A DNA stretch of 64,000 bases from Acidilutibacter cellobiosedens. Its GTDB lineage: Bacteria; Bacillota; Clostridia; Tissierellales; Acidilutibacteraceae. The stretch lies in NCBI RefSeq assembly GCF_004103715.1, contig NZ_CP035282.1:1540673-1604672 (forward strand), given 5' to 3'. The notes below the pieces were generated by a model. That model was given only the letters and a program-made list of their open reading frames with translations. It had not been told where the DNA came from and ran no database searches. This document shows, piece by piece, positions 36,566 to 44,818 of the stretch. The translations under genes were made by a program, and so were the position numbers. How positions within the stretch are numbered: the first letter of the stretch is position 1; every line of letters begins with the position of its first letter.

Positions 36566-36655
36566 AAAATATCTTTTGGACATTGACTTATTTAATGTTA
36601 CTTTATATGAATAAGGTGACATTCTTACGCATCAAATGCTGATAATATTGAATAT

Positions 36656-37078
36656 ATGATCTGGGGGCCGAATGATGAAAAGGCCACCGTTGATTTTATT
36701 GACGAATGTATTGCTTGGGAATCAAAATCACCTCGTCTGCACTATGATTTTGCAATTACACTTAAAGAGAACGGAAAGCTGATCGGCGGATGCGGAATTT
36801 ATCTGAAAGACAACTTAAGGCAAGGAGTATTAGGCTGGGTACTTCATATGAAATATTGGAAGCAGGGGTACATGCCTGAAGCAGCCAATGCATTATTATC
36901 CTTTGGATTTGAAAAATTAAAGCTTCATCGGATTTATGCCACGTGTGACGCCGATAACTACGGTTCCTATAGGGTGATGGAAAAATGCGGCATGCGAAGG
37001 GAAGCTCACTTTATAAAAAACAGATTCGGCCGAAACGGTGACAGAGAACATTGGTATGATGAATACCATATGAGATAG
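36656..37078 (+). pseudogene. GNAT acetyltransferase (RimJ/RimL-like), 5' end missing
   Basis: 140 residues from the first Met, with 'YDFAITLKENGKLIGGCGIYL', 'GVLGWVLHMKYWKQGYMPEAANALLSFGF' and 'HRIYATCDADNYGSYRVMEKCGMRREAHF' covering motifs A and B. The usual first 35-40 residues are absent: in-frame coding ('ASNADNIEYMIWGPN') extends a little upstream but meets a TGA at about 36617. No ribosome site. Probably a decayed copy, although the core domain is whole. Confidence 0.65.
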
Positions 37079-37222
37079 TTTAAATAAACAAAGGTTCTTG
37101 GACAGGAGTAATGTCTTACCGTTTTTCCATATCATAAAACTCTTGTATTAAAAATAACATTATGATAAGATGCACTTGAAAGACTGCATATAAAAATAAA
37201 AGCAGGCTAAGGGGTGCAAAAG

Positions 37223-37819
37223 ATGGATAAAATTTATAAAATAAAGAATGAGTTTATTAAACATGGAGGAGTTTTGAAGACATCAGAACTTAACAATATA
37301 GGATTTTCAAGTCGTCAAATAAGAAAGTTGATAGAAGAAGGCATAATTGCTAAAATAAAGTATGGATTTTATGAATTGACAGATTATATTCCAAGAGAAG
37401 AAGTTATTATAGCAAGGTTATTTCCTAAGGCTGTAATTTTTCTTGAAAGTGCACTTTTTTATTATGAGTATACAGATAGAATACCTCAAGCTTTGCAAAT
37501 AGCGGTAGATAGGTATAGCAAAACAACGCAGTATAATATTGATTATCATGTAGTAAAGCCCTATTATTTAGAGCCTAAATTTATAGAAATCGGTGTAGAT
37601 ACAGTAAAAATAGAGGGAATAAAAGTCAGAGTATATAACAGAGATCGTACAATATGTGACGTTCTTAGATACGAAACGAAACTTGAAAATGAAATATTTA
37701 CCGGTGCAATAAGGCGTTATATTAAAGATTCAAAGAAAAATGTAAGAAATCTATTTGAATATGCTGAAATATTCAATATTAAAAACAAGGTACAAACGTA
37801 TATAGGAGTGTGGTTGTAA
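37223..37819 (+). CDS. AbiEi-type antitoxin of a type IV toxin-antitoxin system
   Basis: 198 residues. N-terminal winged helix 'IKNEFIKHGGVLKTSELNNIGFSSRQIRKLIEEGIIAKIKYGFYEL' is the AbiEi_4 DNA-binding region; the remainder ('VYNRDRTICDVLRYETKLENEIFTGAIRRYI') is the antitoxin C-terminal domain. In studied AbiE systems this protein represses the operon and neutralises the toxin without binding it. The toxin gene overlaps by one base. Confidence 0.85.
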   Translation: MDKIYKIKNEFIKHGGVLKTSELNNIGFSSRQIRKLIEEGIIAKIKYGFYELTDYIPREEVIIARLFPKAVIFLESALFYYEYTDRIPQALQIAVDRYSKTTQYNIDYHVVKPYYLEPKFIEIGVDTVKIEGIKVRVYNRDRTICDVLRYETKLENEIFTGAIRRYIKDSKKNVRNLFEYAEIFNIKNKVQTYIGVWL

Positions 37820-38715
37820 TGGTTGATATGGCAGTATCAGTCTTAGCAAAACTAAAGAATAAGGTAAGAAGGCAAGGTGTTCCATTACAACAACTGTTAA
37901 ATCTATTTTGTCAAGAGGAATTTATAAGAAGACTTTCTGAGTCTTATTATAAAGACAATCTTATTCTTAAAGGCGGTTTTCTATTATATTCTATTAGTGG
38001 ATTTACTGCAAGAGCAACAGTTGATGCAGACTACCTCTTAAAGAATTATTCAAATGATTTAGATTCTATAGAGAAACTTGTTAATGAAATTATTTCTTTG
38101 CCTAATAAAAATGATTTTGTTAGATTTGAAATTAGAGGTATGGAGATAATTAATGAAATTAAAAAATATCATGGTATTAGAGTTAATCTTACTGGTATTA
38201 TCGGAAGGACAAAGACACCCTTTAACATAGATTTTGGAGTGGGAGATATTATTGTCCCCTCACCGGTAGAAAGAACTCTTCCTGTGCTTCTTCCGGAATT
38301 TAAGAAACCTGTAGTTTTAACATATTCTTTGGAATCTACGGTGTCGGAAAAGTTAGATTCAATAATATCTTTAATGGAAGCTACGAGCCGCATGAAAGAT
38401 TTTTATGATATATATTATTTAGCAACAACGTTTGATTTTGATGGAAGGAAACTTCAAGAAGCAATTTATGAAACGTTATCTAATCGAGGGACACCTCATG
38501 AAAAAGATTCTATTGCCGTGATTGCAAGATTAGCTAAAGATGATGAAATTCGAAAAAGGTGGGATAACTTTTGTAGAAAAATATTGAAATATGAACTCGA
38601 TTTTATTGATGTGGTTAATACAATTATTGAATTTACAATACCACCTTATGCTGCGATGATTAAGGAAGATGAGTTCTTTAAAAACTGGAGCTGTAAAGAT
38701 GGAAAATATGTTTAA
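37819..38715 (+). CDS. AbiEii-type nucleotidyltransferase toxin
   Basis: 298 residues. 'LILKGGFLLYSISGFTARATVDADYLLK' holds the nucleotidyltransferase site (Gly-Gly and, in this family, Asp-x-Asp: here 'DAD'), followed by 'FNIDFGVGDIIVP' and 'SEKLDSIISLMEATSRMKDFYDIYYL' (the K and D residues of motifs III/IV). AbiEii-class toxins transfer nucleotides onto tRNA and halt growth, giving phage abortive infection. ATG overlaps the antitoxin stop with AGGAG ten bases before. Confidence 0.88.
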   Translation: MVDMAVSVLAKLKNKVRRQGVPLQQLLNLFCQEEFIRRLSESYYKDNLILKGGFLLYSISGFTARATVDADYLLKNYSNDLDSIEKLVNEIISLPNKNDFVRFEIRGMEIINEIKKYHGIRVNLTGIIGRTKTPFNIDFGVGDIIVPSPVERTLPVLLPEFKKPVVLTYSLESTVSEKLDSIISLMEATSRMKDFYDIYYLATTFDFDGRKLQEAIYETLSNRGTPHEKDSIAVIARLAKDDEIRKRWDNFCRKILKYELDFIDVVNTIIEFTIPPYAAMIKEDEFFKNWSCKDGKYV

Positions 38716-38757
38716 TATTTAGACATGTTTTCTTTGGGTGGACGTGGGTGTGGGCGT

Positions 38758-38891
38758 GGGGACGTCAGGATGCGTAAAAAATCATTAATGAAAAATTCAA
38801 TATACAATATATGATAGCAATTATAATATTTTATGCAGTATATAGTACATATGATTTATCATACAATAGTTTTTACGCAGTCTGACGTCCC
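38758..38891. repeat. MITE-like palindromic repeat, copy 2 (134 bp)
   Basis: Same length as copy 1 at 4951-5084 but inverted. Ends 'GGGACGTCAGGATGCGTAAAA' and 'TTTTTACGCAGTCTGACGTCCC'; the inner 'ACTATTGTATGATAAAT' block is shared exactly in complement. It sits between the AbiE toxin gene and the blaI promoter. Confidence 0.8.
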
Positions 38892-38908
38892 TTTGTCCGC
38901 CTTGTAAG

Positions 38909-38980
38909 TAGACATATGTCTACAAAAAATAGTTGACAATTCCAAATTTTATAAATATACTATAAGTAGACATTTGATTA
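38909..38980 (+). promoter_or_regulatory. blaI promoter with BlaI-type operators
   Basis: A near-consensus promoter: TTGACA (38933-38938), 17-base spacer, TATACT (38956-38961). Palindrome 'TAGACATATGTCTA' (38909-38922) lies just upstream and a half-matching 'TAGACATTTGATTA' (38967-38980) just downstream, the usual TAGACA/TGTCTA-like arrangement for BlaI/MecI-family repressors controlling themselves. Confidence 0.8.
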
Positions 38981-38996
38981 CTATGGAGGTGATACT

Positions 38997-39398
38997 TTGA
39001 ATAACGGAAAAAAAGCAAAGCTTACGGACAGTGAATGGAAAATAATGATGCTTTTGTGGGACAAATCCCCTTTAACCTGCCGCCAAATTGAAGATGCTCT
39101 GAAAGATGAGACCGGCTGGTCAAGGCATACGATTATTTCTTTTTTAAAACGCATGATGAAGAAAAACTGCGTTCGTATGGAGGAAGCAACTCCTGCCAGA
39201 CTATACTATCCTTTATTAAATAAAAATGAAACAATATTAAAGGCAACCCGATCCTTTGCAACGAAAATATTTGACGGCAAAATGGGTCTGCTTGTTTCAT
39301 CTTTGGCCGACAGTGAAGATATCACGAAAGATGAAATCAATTCCATGCTCAAATCGCTTCAGCAGGCTTTAGATGAAAAGGAGGATCAAGATGAGTAA
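38997..39398 (+). CDS. BlaI/MecI/CopY family repressor
   Basis: 133 residues. Winged helix 'LTDSEWKIMMLLWDKSPLTCRQIEDALKDETGWSRHTIISFLKRM' and a helical dimer arm ending in an acidic tail are those of BlaI. TTG start with GGAGGTGA. It should bind the operators in front of its own gene and be cleaved on command of the membrane metalloprotease encoded next (8-base overlap). Confidence 0.9.
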   Translation: MNNGKKAKLTDSEWKIMMLLWDKSPLTCRQIEDALKDETGWSRHTIISFLKRMMKKNCVRMEEATPARLYYPLLNKNETILKATRSFATKIFDGKMGLLVSSLADSEDITKDEINSMLKSLQQALDEKEDQDE

Positions 39399-41202
39399 GG
39401 TACTGAATATTTTAATGAATACCTCAATCGTATCTTCTTTGCTGATACTGATTATCTTTGTTATTCGGTCTGTTTTTAAAAATAAGATAAACCCTAAACT
39501 GCAATATGCGCTGTGGGCAATCGTTGCAGTGAGGCTTCTTATTCCCTTTAACTTTCAATGGACTGTTGAAATCAAAAGTATTTTGCCGCAAAATCACATT
39601 TTGAATCTTGCATTTCAGGACAATTCGGGCTTTTATGAAGAAAATGAAAAAGAGAAGGGAGATAAAACTGTTGACAATAAAGTAAATCTTTCCGATTTCT
39701 CCGGATCCTATGCAGGAAAGAACAATATTTCACGGCTTTCTTCAGGCGGTATTTATCGGCCTTCGTCTGATACGGATGTCAGCAACTATTCTAAACCGAC
39801 GAATAATCAATCGGCGGATTATAAGTGGAATTTGTCCGATATTTTGTTCGTAATATGGATTGCCGGAATTTTTTTCATAATGTTTATTTTTGGAACACGC
39901 AATATTTCCTTTTACAAAAAGAGTATGAAAGATATGGAACCGTATGACTTCTCGGATAACGTTTATGACGAGGCCTCGAAAATAGTCGGTCTCAAAGGCA
40001 GGATTCCCGTTTATCTTTCTCATGAACTGATTTCACCATGTGTAATCGGAATAGTTAATCCGGCAATTATCCTGACGGAAGGTGTCATTCATGATTCCAA
40101 GGCAACCAAATTTGCACTTATACATGAGATGATTCATTACAAACAAAAAGACAACTTCATCCGCCTTTTGGAAAATATTCTCTGCGCCTTATATTGGTTT
40201 AATCCTCTTGTTTGGCTGTCGGCGGAAGCCGCAAGAAATGATGCCGAGTTGTCCTGTGACAGCAGGGTTCTTGACAGGATAAGCTCAAAGGATCACTTTA
40301 ATTATTGTTTTACTATTCTCTCCATAAGCGATAACAGCAACCGGATAGTTGCCGCTATGTCCGACGGAGGCAAAAAAATAAAGAGGCGTATCGACATGAT
40401 AATCAAACCGCCCCCAAAAAGGTCTGCTGCTATTATAGCGGCGGTGATCTGCCTTTCTTTGGGGATATCGTCTTTTGTCAATATAAATGTAAAAGCGGAA
40501 AATTTAAGTACAATTCAGACGTCGGATGTTATTTCCCTTGGTAATATATATGAAGTTTATCAGCTTCTAACCAGGCTTCCCAATCCAAACGACAATTATA
40601 AAATCAATACGATTACTATAAACACCAAGGATGAGGATGTTCATAATGGAGGACAGAGTCTATATTTGGGATATGAGTTTTCTGAAAAAAATAGTATCGG
40701 AGGCCTTAATGATGATGATGTTGAGAAGATAAACGCAAACGCTTTATGTTTGTTTTCCGGCATTTCCGATTTAAAAAATATTACAATTTCTTATATCGAT
40801 AAGCCTGCCAACTCGATTATAAGAAATATAAAATCACCCGTCACCTATACTTATGACAGGGATAAAATCGAAAAACACGGGGATTCCGTAAGCATTGTAC
40901 CCGAAGTTGACGTCAGCTTCTGGCAAAGCTGGGGAGGCAATAACGTTATTATCGTAAAAGGCTATTCGGATATATACTCCAAAATCGGAATCAAAGAAGA
41001 GGAATACAAAGAAAATCCGGCAATGGTAGGTAAATTGTTTTCAAAATTGGGAGATTACAGCGATTCGTGGAAGAGCCATAAAAGTACCATATATAGGTTT
41101 TCACCCAATCCCGTATATCCGGATTGGAAAGACCTTATGATTACGACTGACGAATTCGGCAATCTTGAAAGCCACGGAATTATTTTATCGGATTTAGAGT
41201 GA
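39391..41202 (+). CDS. BlaR1-like M56 membrane metalloprotease with DUF4825-like sensor domain
   Basis: 603 residues. Membrane helices at about 1-25, 35-52 and 155-172 and one near 350; zinc site 'FALIHEMIHYKQKDNF' (HExxH, about 252) with 'NDAELSCDSRVL' as third ligand region. The extracellular C-terminal part (about 375-603) is not the penicillin-binding fold of BlaR1 but resembles DUF4825 domains; so the inducer is probably not a beta-lactam. No beta-lactamase gene follows. ATG 39391 behind AAGGAGG. Confidence 0.82.
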   Translation: MSKVLNILMNTSIVSSLLILIIFVIRSVFKNKINPKLQYALWAIVAVRLLIPFNFQWTVEIKSILPQNHILNLAFQDNSGFYEENEKEKGDKTVDNKVNLSDFSGSYAGKNNISRLSSGGIYRPSSDTDVSNYSKPTNNQSADYKWNLSDILFVIWIAGIFFIMFIFGTRNISFYKKSMKDMEPYDFSDNVYDEASKIVGLKGRIPVYLSHELISPCVIGIVNPAIILTEGVIHDSKATKFALIHEMIHYKQKDNFIRLLENILCALYWFNPLVWLSAEAARNDAELSCDSRVLDRISSKDHFNYCFTILSISDNSNRIVAAMSDGGKKIKRRIDMIIKPPPKRSAAIIAAVICLSLGISSFVNINVKAENLSTIQTSDVISLGNIYEVYQLLTRLPNPNDNYKINTITINTKDEDVHNGGQSLYLGYEFSEKNSIGGLNDDDVEKINANALCLFSGISDLKNITISYIDKPANSIIRNIKSPVTYTYDRDKIEKHGDSVSIVPEVDVSFWQSWGGNNVIIVKGYSDIYSKIGIKEEEYKENPAMVGKLFSKLGDYSDSWKSHKSTIYRFSPNPVYPDWKDLMITTDEFGNLESHGIILSDLE

Positions 41203-41354
41203 AAGTATCTACTCTCGTTTTGCAGGTAAATTATGTACTTTGAAAATTTAATATTTAAAATCAAATATCTTGCTATTATGCTCATAATTGAAGCTTTTTT
41301 CTTTAATCTTTTCTTAGTACGGCCGTAAAATTTTCCATTAGTTGTACTGAGAAT

Positions 41355-41390
41355 CCCTGCACAAGCAGACAAATCATCTGCTTGTGCGGG
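41355..41390. other. Stable stem-loop of unknown role
   Basis: 'CCTGCACAAGCAGA' (41356-41369) pairs with 'TCTGCTTGTGCGGG' (41377-41390, one mismatch-like end pair) around a seven-base loop. No T run follows on the plus strand. It lies between blaR and the CXXX promoter and may block read-through. Confidence 0.5.
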
Positions 41391-41470
41391 TAAAATGAAA
41401 ATTTGACATACGAATAATACTGAAATAAAAAAATATTAATTATTTTTAAAATATTTCAATAATAAATATC

Positions 41471-41499
41471 TTTACTTTTAAAAATACCGGTGTTATAAT
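41471..41499 (+). promoter_or_regulatory. Promoter of the CXXX-repeat RiPP operon
   Basis: TTTACT (41471-41476), 17-base spacer, perfect TATAAT (41494-41499). Transcripts would begin near 41506, giving a leader of about 385 bases before the first gene. No BlaI-type operator lies here. Confidence 0.6.
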
Positions 41500-41803
41500 T
41501 TGAATTAAGTAGAAATATATGTTTTTATCAAAGTAAAAAGTAAATGTTGGTATTTGATGGCATACGGCAAGAAAGTGCCTTTGAGTCATCTCATAACTAA
41601 TATAAAAAGTAACATATGGATTGTTAAAAAATAAGAAATTAAATATTAAATCTTACATAAAAGAACTTTGTCATAAGAACCCTTATAAGACATTTATAGA
41701 TTCAGTCACAAGTATTTCAACAGTTTTGACTCTTCTGAAATTATCCGAAAACGAATCATAAATATTCCATAGTCCAGCTTATATTTATAAAATAAATAAC
41801 AAG

Positions 41804-41852
41804 AACCCAAAAAAGGCATTGAGTGATTACATTGCAGTTTTTGGGTTTTATT
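41804..41852 (+). terminator. Leader terminator/attenuator before the radical SAM gene
   Basis: 'AACCCAAAAA' (41804-41813) pairs with 'TTTTTGGGTT' (41838-41847), then TTTATTTGTTT. It lies inside the transcript leader, 40 bases before the start codon, so the message can only be made in full if this is passed. I recognise no known riboswitch or T-box in 41506-41803; a small 'GGCA...TGCC' hairpin is visible near 41563-41583. Confidence 0.6.
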
Positions 41853-41891
41853 TGTTTACAGAAAAACAATAAATTACAGGGGGTGAATCAA

Positions 41892-44081
41892 GTGAATAAA
41901 AAGAGTTACTCCGTAGGTACGACGGATAAAAGCTGGAAAGGTAATAACGTACAGAGCATCACATTTATTGTCACAAATGACTGCAATCTTCGCTGTAAAT
42001 ACTGTTATATCACTCACAAATCCTCGAATAAAAGAATGAACTTTTCCGTGGCTAAAGATTTTATAGACTATTTGCTGGCATCCGGCAACGAAAGATTTTC
42101 CGAAGCGGTAATATTGGAATTTATCGGCGGAGAACCGTTTCTTGAAGTTGAATTAATAGACAGGATATGTGATTATTTTAAACTGTCAGCATATAAGCTG
42201 GATCATCCGTGGTATTGGAATTATCGAATCAGTATTTGTACCAACGGAGTCAATTATTCAAGCGAGTCGGTTCAAAAATTTATTGCCAAGAATTTTAACA
42301 AAATATCCGTGTCGATTACTTTGGACGGGACGAAGGAGAAACATGACCTTCAGCGGGTTTTCCCCGATGGTACAGGTTCCTATGACATCATCAACAAAAA
42401 TGTTGATTTATGGCTAAGCCAGTTCAGCGGTTCCACAAAAGTAACATTTGCCAGTGACGACCTTCCGTTTCTCAAGGACAGCATCATTTCCTTATGGAAT
42501 AGGGGAATCAAGACGGTCAACTCCAATGTGGTATTTGAAAATGTATGGAAAGAAGGGGACGACAAAGTTTTGGAAGATCAATTGGTGGAGCTTGCAGACT
42601 ATGTACTGGACAACGAATTGTACAACAAGGATTTGATTTGTTCCTTCTTTGATGACAACATAGGATATCCCTATACCGAAAAAGACTTTGATTCCACATA
42701 CTGCGGTGCGGGGAAGATGATGGCATTGAGTCCCGACGGGAAAATATATCCCTGTTTGAGGTATTACGGTTATTCTTTGAACAATCATGAAGAATGGCCT
42801 GTCGGGAACATAAAAGAGGGGGTGGATATGGAAAAGGTCAGGCCATTTATGCTTGCATCCAACAGACTGCAGAGCGATGAGGAATGTCTCAACTGTGAAA
42901 TTGCAACGGGCTGTGCGTTCTGTCAGGGGTTTGACTATGATGTGGCAAAGACGCCCACAAACTTTTACAGAGCAAAATATATATGCAAGATGCACAAAGC
43001 AAGGGTAAGGGCAAATGAATATTATTTTGCCAGATTGTTTAACAGATACGGCATAGAGCGTCCGGAAAGGCCGGGATACAGTAAAAAATTGTATTTCATG
43101 CTGTCCGATGATTACGTAAGCTATTGTACTTATGACAATAAAAACGGTTTCACACACCGGATGGACAAGGATTCCGTCCTCAACGGGCTGAAATTTGCCC
43201 GCCACAATTTTTACAAACCGGTGTTCGTTCATTCCAACAGCAGGTTTGATTTTGAGAACAGCAAAGATTGTGAAGGATATGATATTCTCCATATAATTCC
43301 CGCTCGGTATGTGGGAGAAGGGAAAAAACAGGGGTTGAAGAGAATCATTCCCGTATATAATAAGGAAAACTTGACTTGGGACAACTTCGGTTTTGACAAT
43401 GTAATATTAAATATAGCGGAGACGGAAATAAATTCCTTATATGATTGTGTGAAATCTTTGCTTCCCAAGGTATCCCGTATAAATTTGAATATAACGGATA
43501 TCAGCAAGAATTTTGATGAGAAAATGTACGCCGCTCAGATGAAACGTCTCAAGGAGCTTGTAATGGATATGGTAAAAAAGCAGGGGATATTTAAGGAAAT
43601 AAGCCTGCTTACGGACATACTGTTTATAAATTCTCACGATAATTGCATGGCTGGTGATAAAACCTTCGTGTTGTCTCCGGAAGAAAATATATATACCTGC
43701 TGCGGGGTATATTCCAATGAATCGGAAAACAATATCGGGAATATAGAAGAGGGAATAACGGTAGACTATGATTTCCGCCTTTACAAGACCAAAAACAGCA
43801 ATATTTGCAGATTGTGCGATGCGTATCAATGCAGAGACTGTATATATGTCAACAAATTATATACAAAAGAAGTCAATGTATCCCCGTCTTTTCAGTGCAG
43901 AAAAAGCTACATCGAAAGATCGGTTTCTTCGGCCCTGTTAAATGACTTAAAAGATTTATCGGTATTTCATAACTATATCAACGGAAAAGAAATAAAGGAT
44001 TTGGGTTTTTTAGATCCTATTGCGGCATTTTTAGAGATTAACGGACAAGGCCAAAGCTATTACAGATATAAAAAAGCATAA
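41892..44081 (+). CDS. Fused radical SAM enzyme and maturase of the CXXX-repeat peptide system
   Basis: 729 residues, about twice a normal maturase. Part 1 (1-390) is a radical SAM protein with 'NDCNLRCKYCYI' (Cys 31, 35, 38), 'EFIGGEPFLEV', and a SPASM-like tail 'YCGAGKMMALSPDGKIYPC', 'CLNCEIATGCAFCQGF', matching the 'radical SAM peptide maturase, CXXX-repeat target family'. Part 2 (395-729) matches 'CXXX repeat peptide maturase', with its own cysteine block 'DNCMAGDKTFVLSPEENIYTCCG', 'CRLCDAYQCRDCIYVNKL'. These are separate genes in the systems I know of. It should install cross-links on the Cys-x-x-x precursors that follow; the bond type is unknown. GTG 41892 has CAGGGGGTG before it. Confidence 0.85.
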   Translation: MNKKSYSVGTTDKSWKGNNVQSITFIVTNDCNLRCKYCYITHKSSNKRMNFSVAKDFIDYLLASGNERFSEAVILEFIGGEPFLEVELIDRICDYFKLSAYKLDHPWYWNYRISICTNGVNYSSESVQKFIAKNFNKISVSITLDGTKEKHDLQRVFPDGTGSYDIINKNVDLWLSQFSGSTKVTFASDDLPFLKDSIISLWNRGIKTVNSNVVFENVWKEGDDKVLEDQLVELADYVLDNELYNKDLICSFFDDNIGYPYTEKDFDSTYCGAGKMMALSPDGKIYPCLRYYGYSLNNHEEWPVGNIKEGVDMEKVRPFMLASNRLQSDEECLNCEIATGCAFCQGFDYDVAKTPTNFYRAKYICKMHKARVRANEYYFARLFNRYGIERPERPGYSKKLYFMLSDDYVSYCTYDNKNGFTHRMDKDSVLNGLKFARHNFYKPVFVHSNSRFDFENSKDCEGYDILHIIPARYVGEGKKQGLKRIIPVYNKENLTWDNFGFDNVILNIAETEINSLYDCVKSLLPKVSRINLNITDISKNFDEKMYAAQMKRLKELVMDMVKKQGIFKEISLLTDILFINSHDNCMAGDKTFVLSPEENIYTCCGVYSNESENNIGNIEEGITVDYDFRLYKTKNSNICRLCDAYQCRDCIYVNKLYTKEVNVSPSFQCRKSYIERSVSSALLNDLKDLSVFHNYINGKEIKDLGFLDPIAAFLEINGQGQSYYRYKKA

Positions 44082-44099
44082 CCGGAAAGGAGGATAATT

Positions 44100-44363
44100 A
44101 TGGATCAAAAAGTTGTTTGGGAACTTTCGGAGGAAGACAGTAATGAGATTCAGGATTTGTTTGAAAGAAAAATTGCCCTTGAGAATTTGGTAAAGATAGT
44201 TGATTTAAAGGATTCCGATATTTATGAAAAGCTCTTGAAGGACTACGGAAAAACAATAAGGGAGTTTGAGGACTGGTGGAAAACAAAAAGTTCGGAATAC
44301 AAATGGGAGGGCAGTAATTGGTGGGTGGATTTCACCAAAAATCAGGTTTTAACCAAGGTTTAA
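44100..44363 (+). CDS. CXXX-repeat peptide modification system small protein
   Basis: 87 residues, helical and Trp-rich: 'VVWELSEEDSNEIQDLFERKIALENLVKIV' then 'KDYGKTIREFEDWWKTKSSEYKWEGSNWWVDFTKN'. It fits the small partner always found beside CXXX-repeat maturases and is likely a peptide-binding or scaffold subunit. GGAGG right before ATG, 18 bases after the maturase stop. Confidence 0.8.
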   Translation: MDQKVVWELSEEDSNEIQDLFERKIALENLVKIVDLKDSDIYEKLLKDYGKTIREFEDWWKTKSSEYKWEGSNWWVDFTKNQVLTKV

Positions 44364-44374
44364 TTTTAAAGCGG

Positions 44375-44405
44375 AATACAAGCAGGCAGTTTGCTGCTTA
44401 GTATT
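44375..44405 (+). promoter_or_regulatory. 5' hairpin of CXXX precursor 1
   Basis: 'AATACAAGCAG' pairs with 'CTGCTTAGTATT' (one bulged A), 40 bases before the precursor start. The same element precedes precursors 2 (47071-47101) and 3 (49818-49848). Confidence 0.55.
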
Positions 44406-44446
44406 ATAGCTGCAGCTGATATTTTAAAAGAAAGGAGGGGTGTGGC

Positions 44447-44701
44447 ATGTCGTATAAGAGCAAGATTGTTAAAAACGTTTTAGCTAATCCTATATCAGTT
44501 CAAGGGTGTACTACTTGTTCAGGAAGCTGTCAAGGTGACTGCGATACTGGATGTAAAAGAAGTTGTGGGGATGATTGTGATTACACATGTGAGGGTTCAT
44601 GTAGCGGAGATTGCAGTGGAGGTTGTTCAGATACATGTGAAAATACCTGTACATTTGTGTGTGCAGCAACTTGCAGTCATCGTGCCGGTGCTGGTTCTTA
44701 A
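44447..44701 (+). CDS. CXXX-repeat RiPP precursor 1
   Basis: 84 residues. Leader MSYKSKIVKNVLANPISVQG, then Cys21 and cysteines at every fourth residue from 24 to 76: 15 cysteines, 13 unbroken Cys-x-x-x steps, tail SHRAGAGS. Spacer residues are mostly Gly, Ser, Asp, Thr. The ends of the repeat block ('CENTCTFVCAATCSH') are shared with the two sister peptides while the middle differs. GGAGGGG ribosome site. The spacing of four puts all cysteines on one helix face or suits nested thioether rings. Product and target unknown. Confidence 0.92.
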   Translation: MSYKSKIVKNVLANPISVQGCTTCSGSCQGDCDTGCKRSCGDDCDYTCEGSCSGDCSGGCSDTCENTCTFVCAATCSHRAGAGS

Positions 44702-44724
44702 ATCTTTGGTTAATTATTGACAAT

Positions 44725-44763
44725 TATGATTTTCCCGGCAGTTTTACTGTCGGGGAAATCATA
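44725..44763 (+). promoter_or_regulatory. 3' hairpin after CXXX precursor 1
   Basis: 'TATGATTTTCCCGGCAG' pairs fully with 'CTGTCGGGGAAATCATA' (17 pairs, two G-U), five-base loop, no T run. Equivalent hairpins follow precursors 2 and 3. Probably stabilises the abundant precursor message or partly stops transcription. Confidence 0.7.
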
Positions 44764-44818
44764 ACTACATATTAAATATTTATTTTTATACAAATATAAA
44801 TAAAAGGAGATGGAATAA

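Noticed and set aside
41355-41390. Stem-loop as terminator of the blaR gene
   Set aside because: No T run after the stem on the plus strand and 150 bases away from the stop; kept only as a structure of unknown role.
41506-41803. T-box or known riboswitch in the CXXX leader
   Set aside because: No T-box core sequence and no conserved core of SAM, cobalamin, TPP, glycine or purine switches could be seen.
42492-43292. A 266-codon minus-strand open frame inside the radical SAM gene
   Set aside because: It is the complement of a strongly supported coding region with cluster motifs; no ribosome site or family motif on the minus strand.
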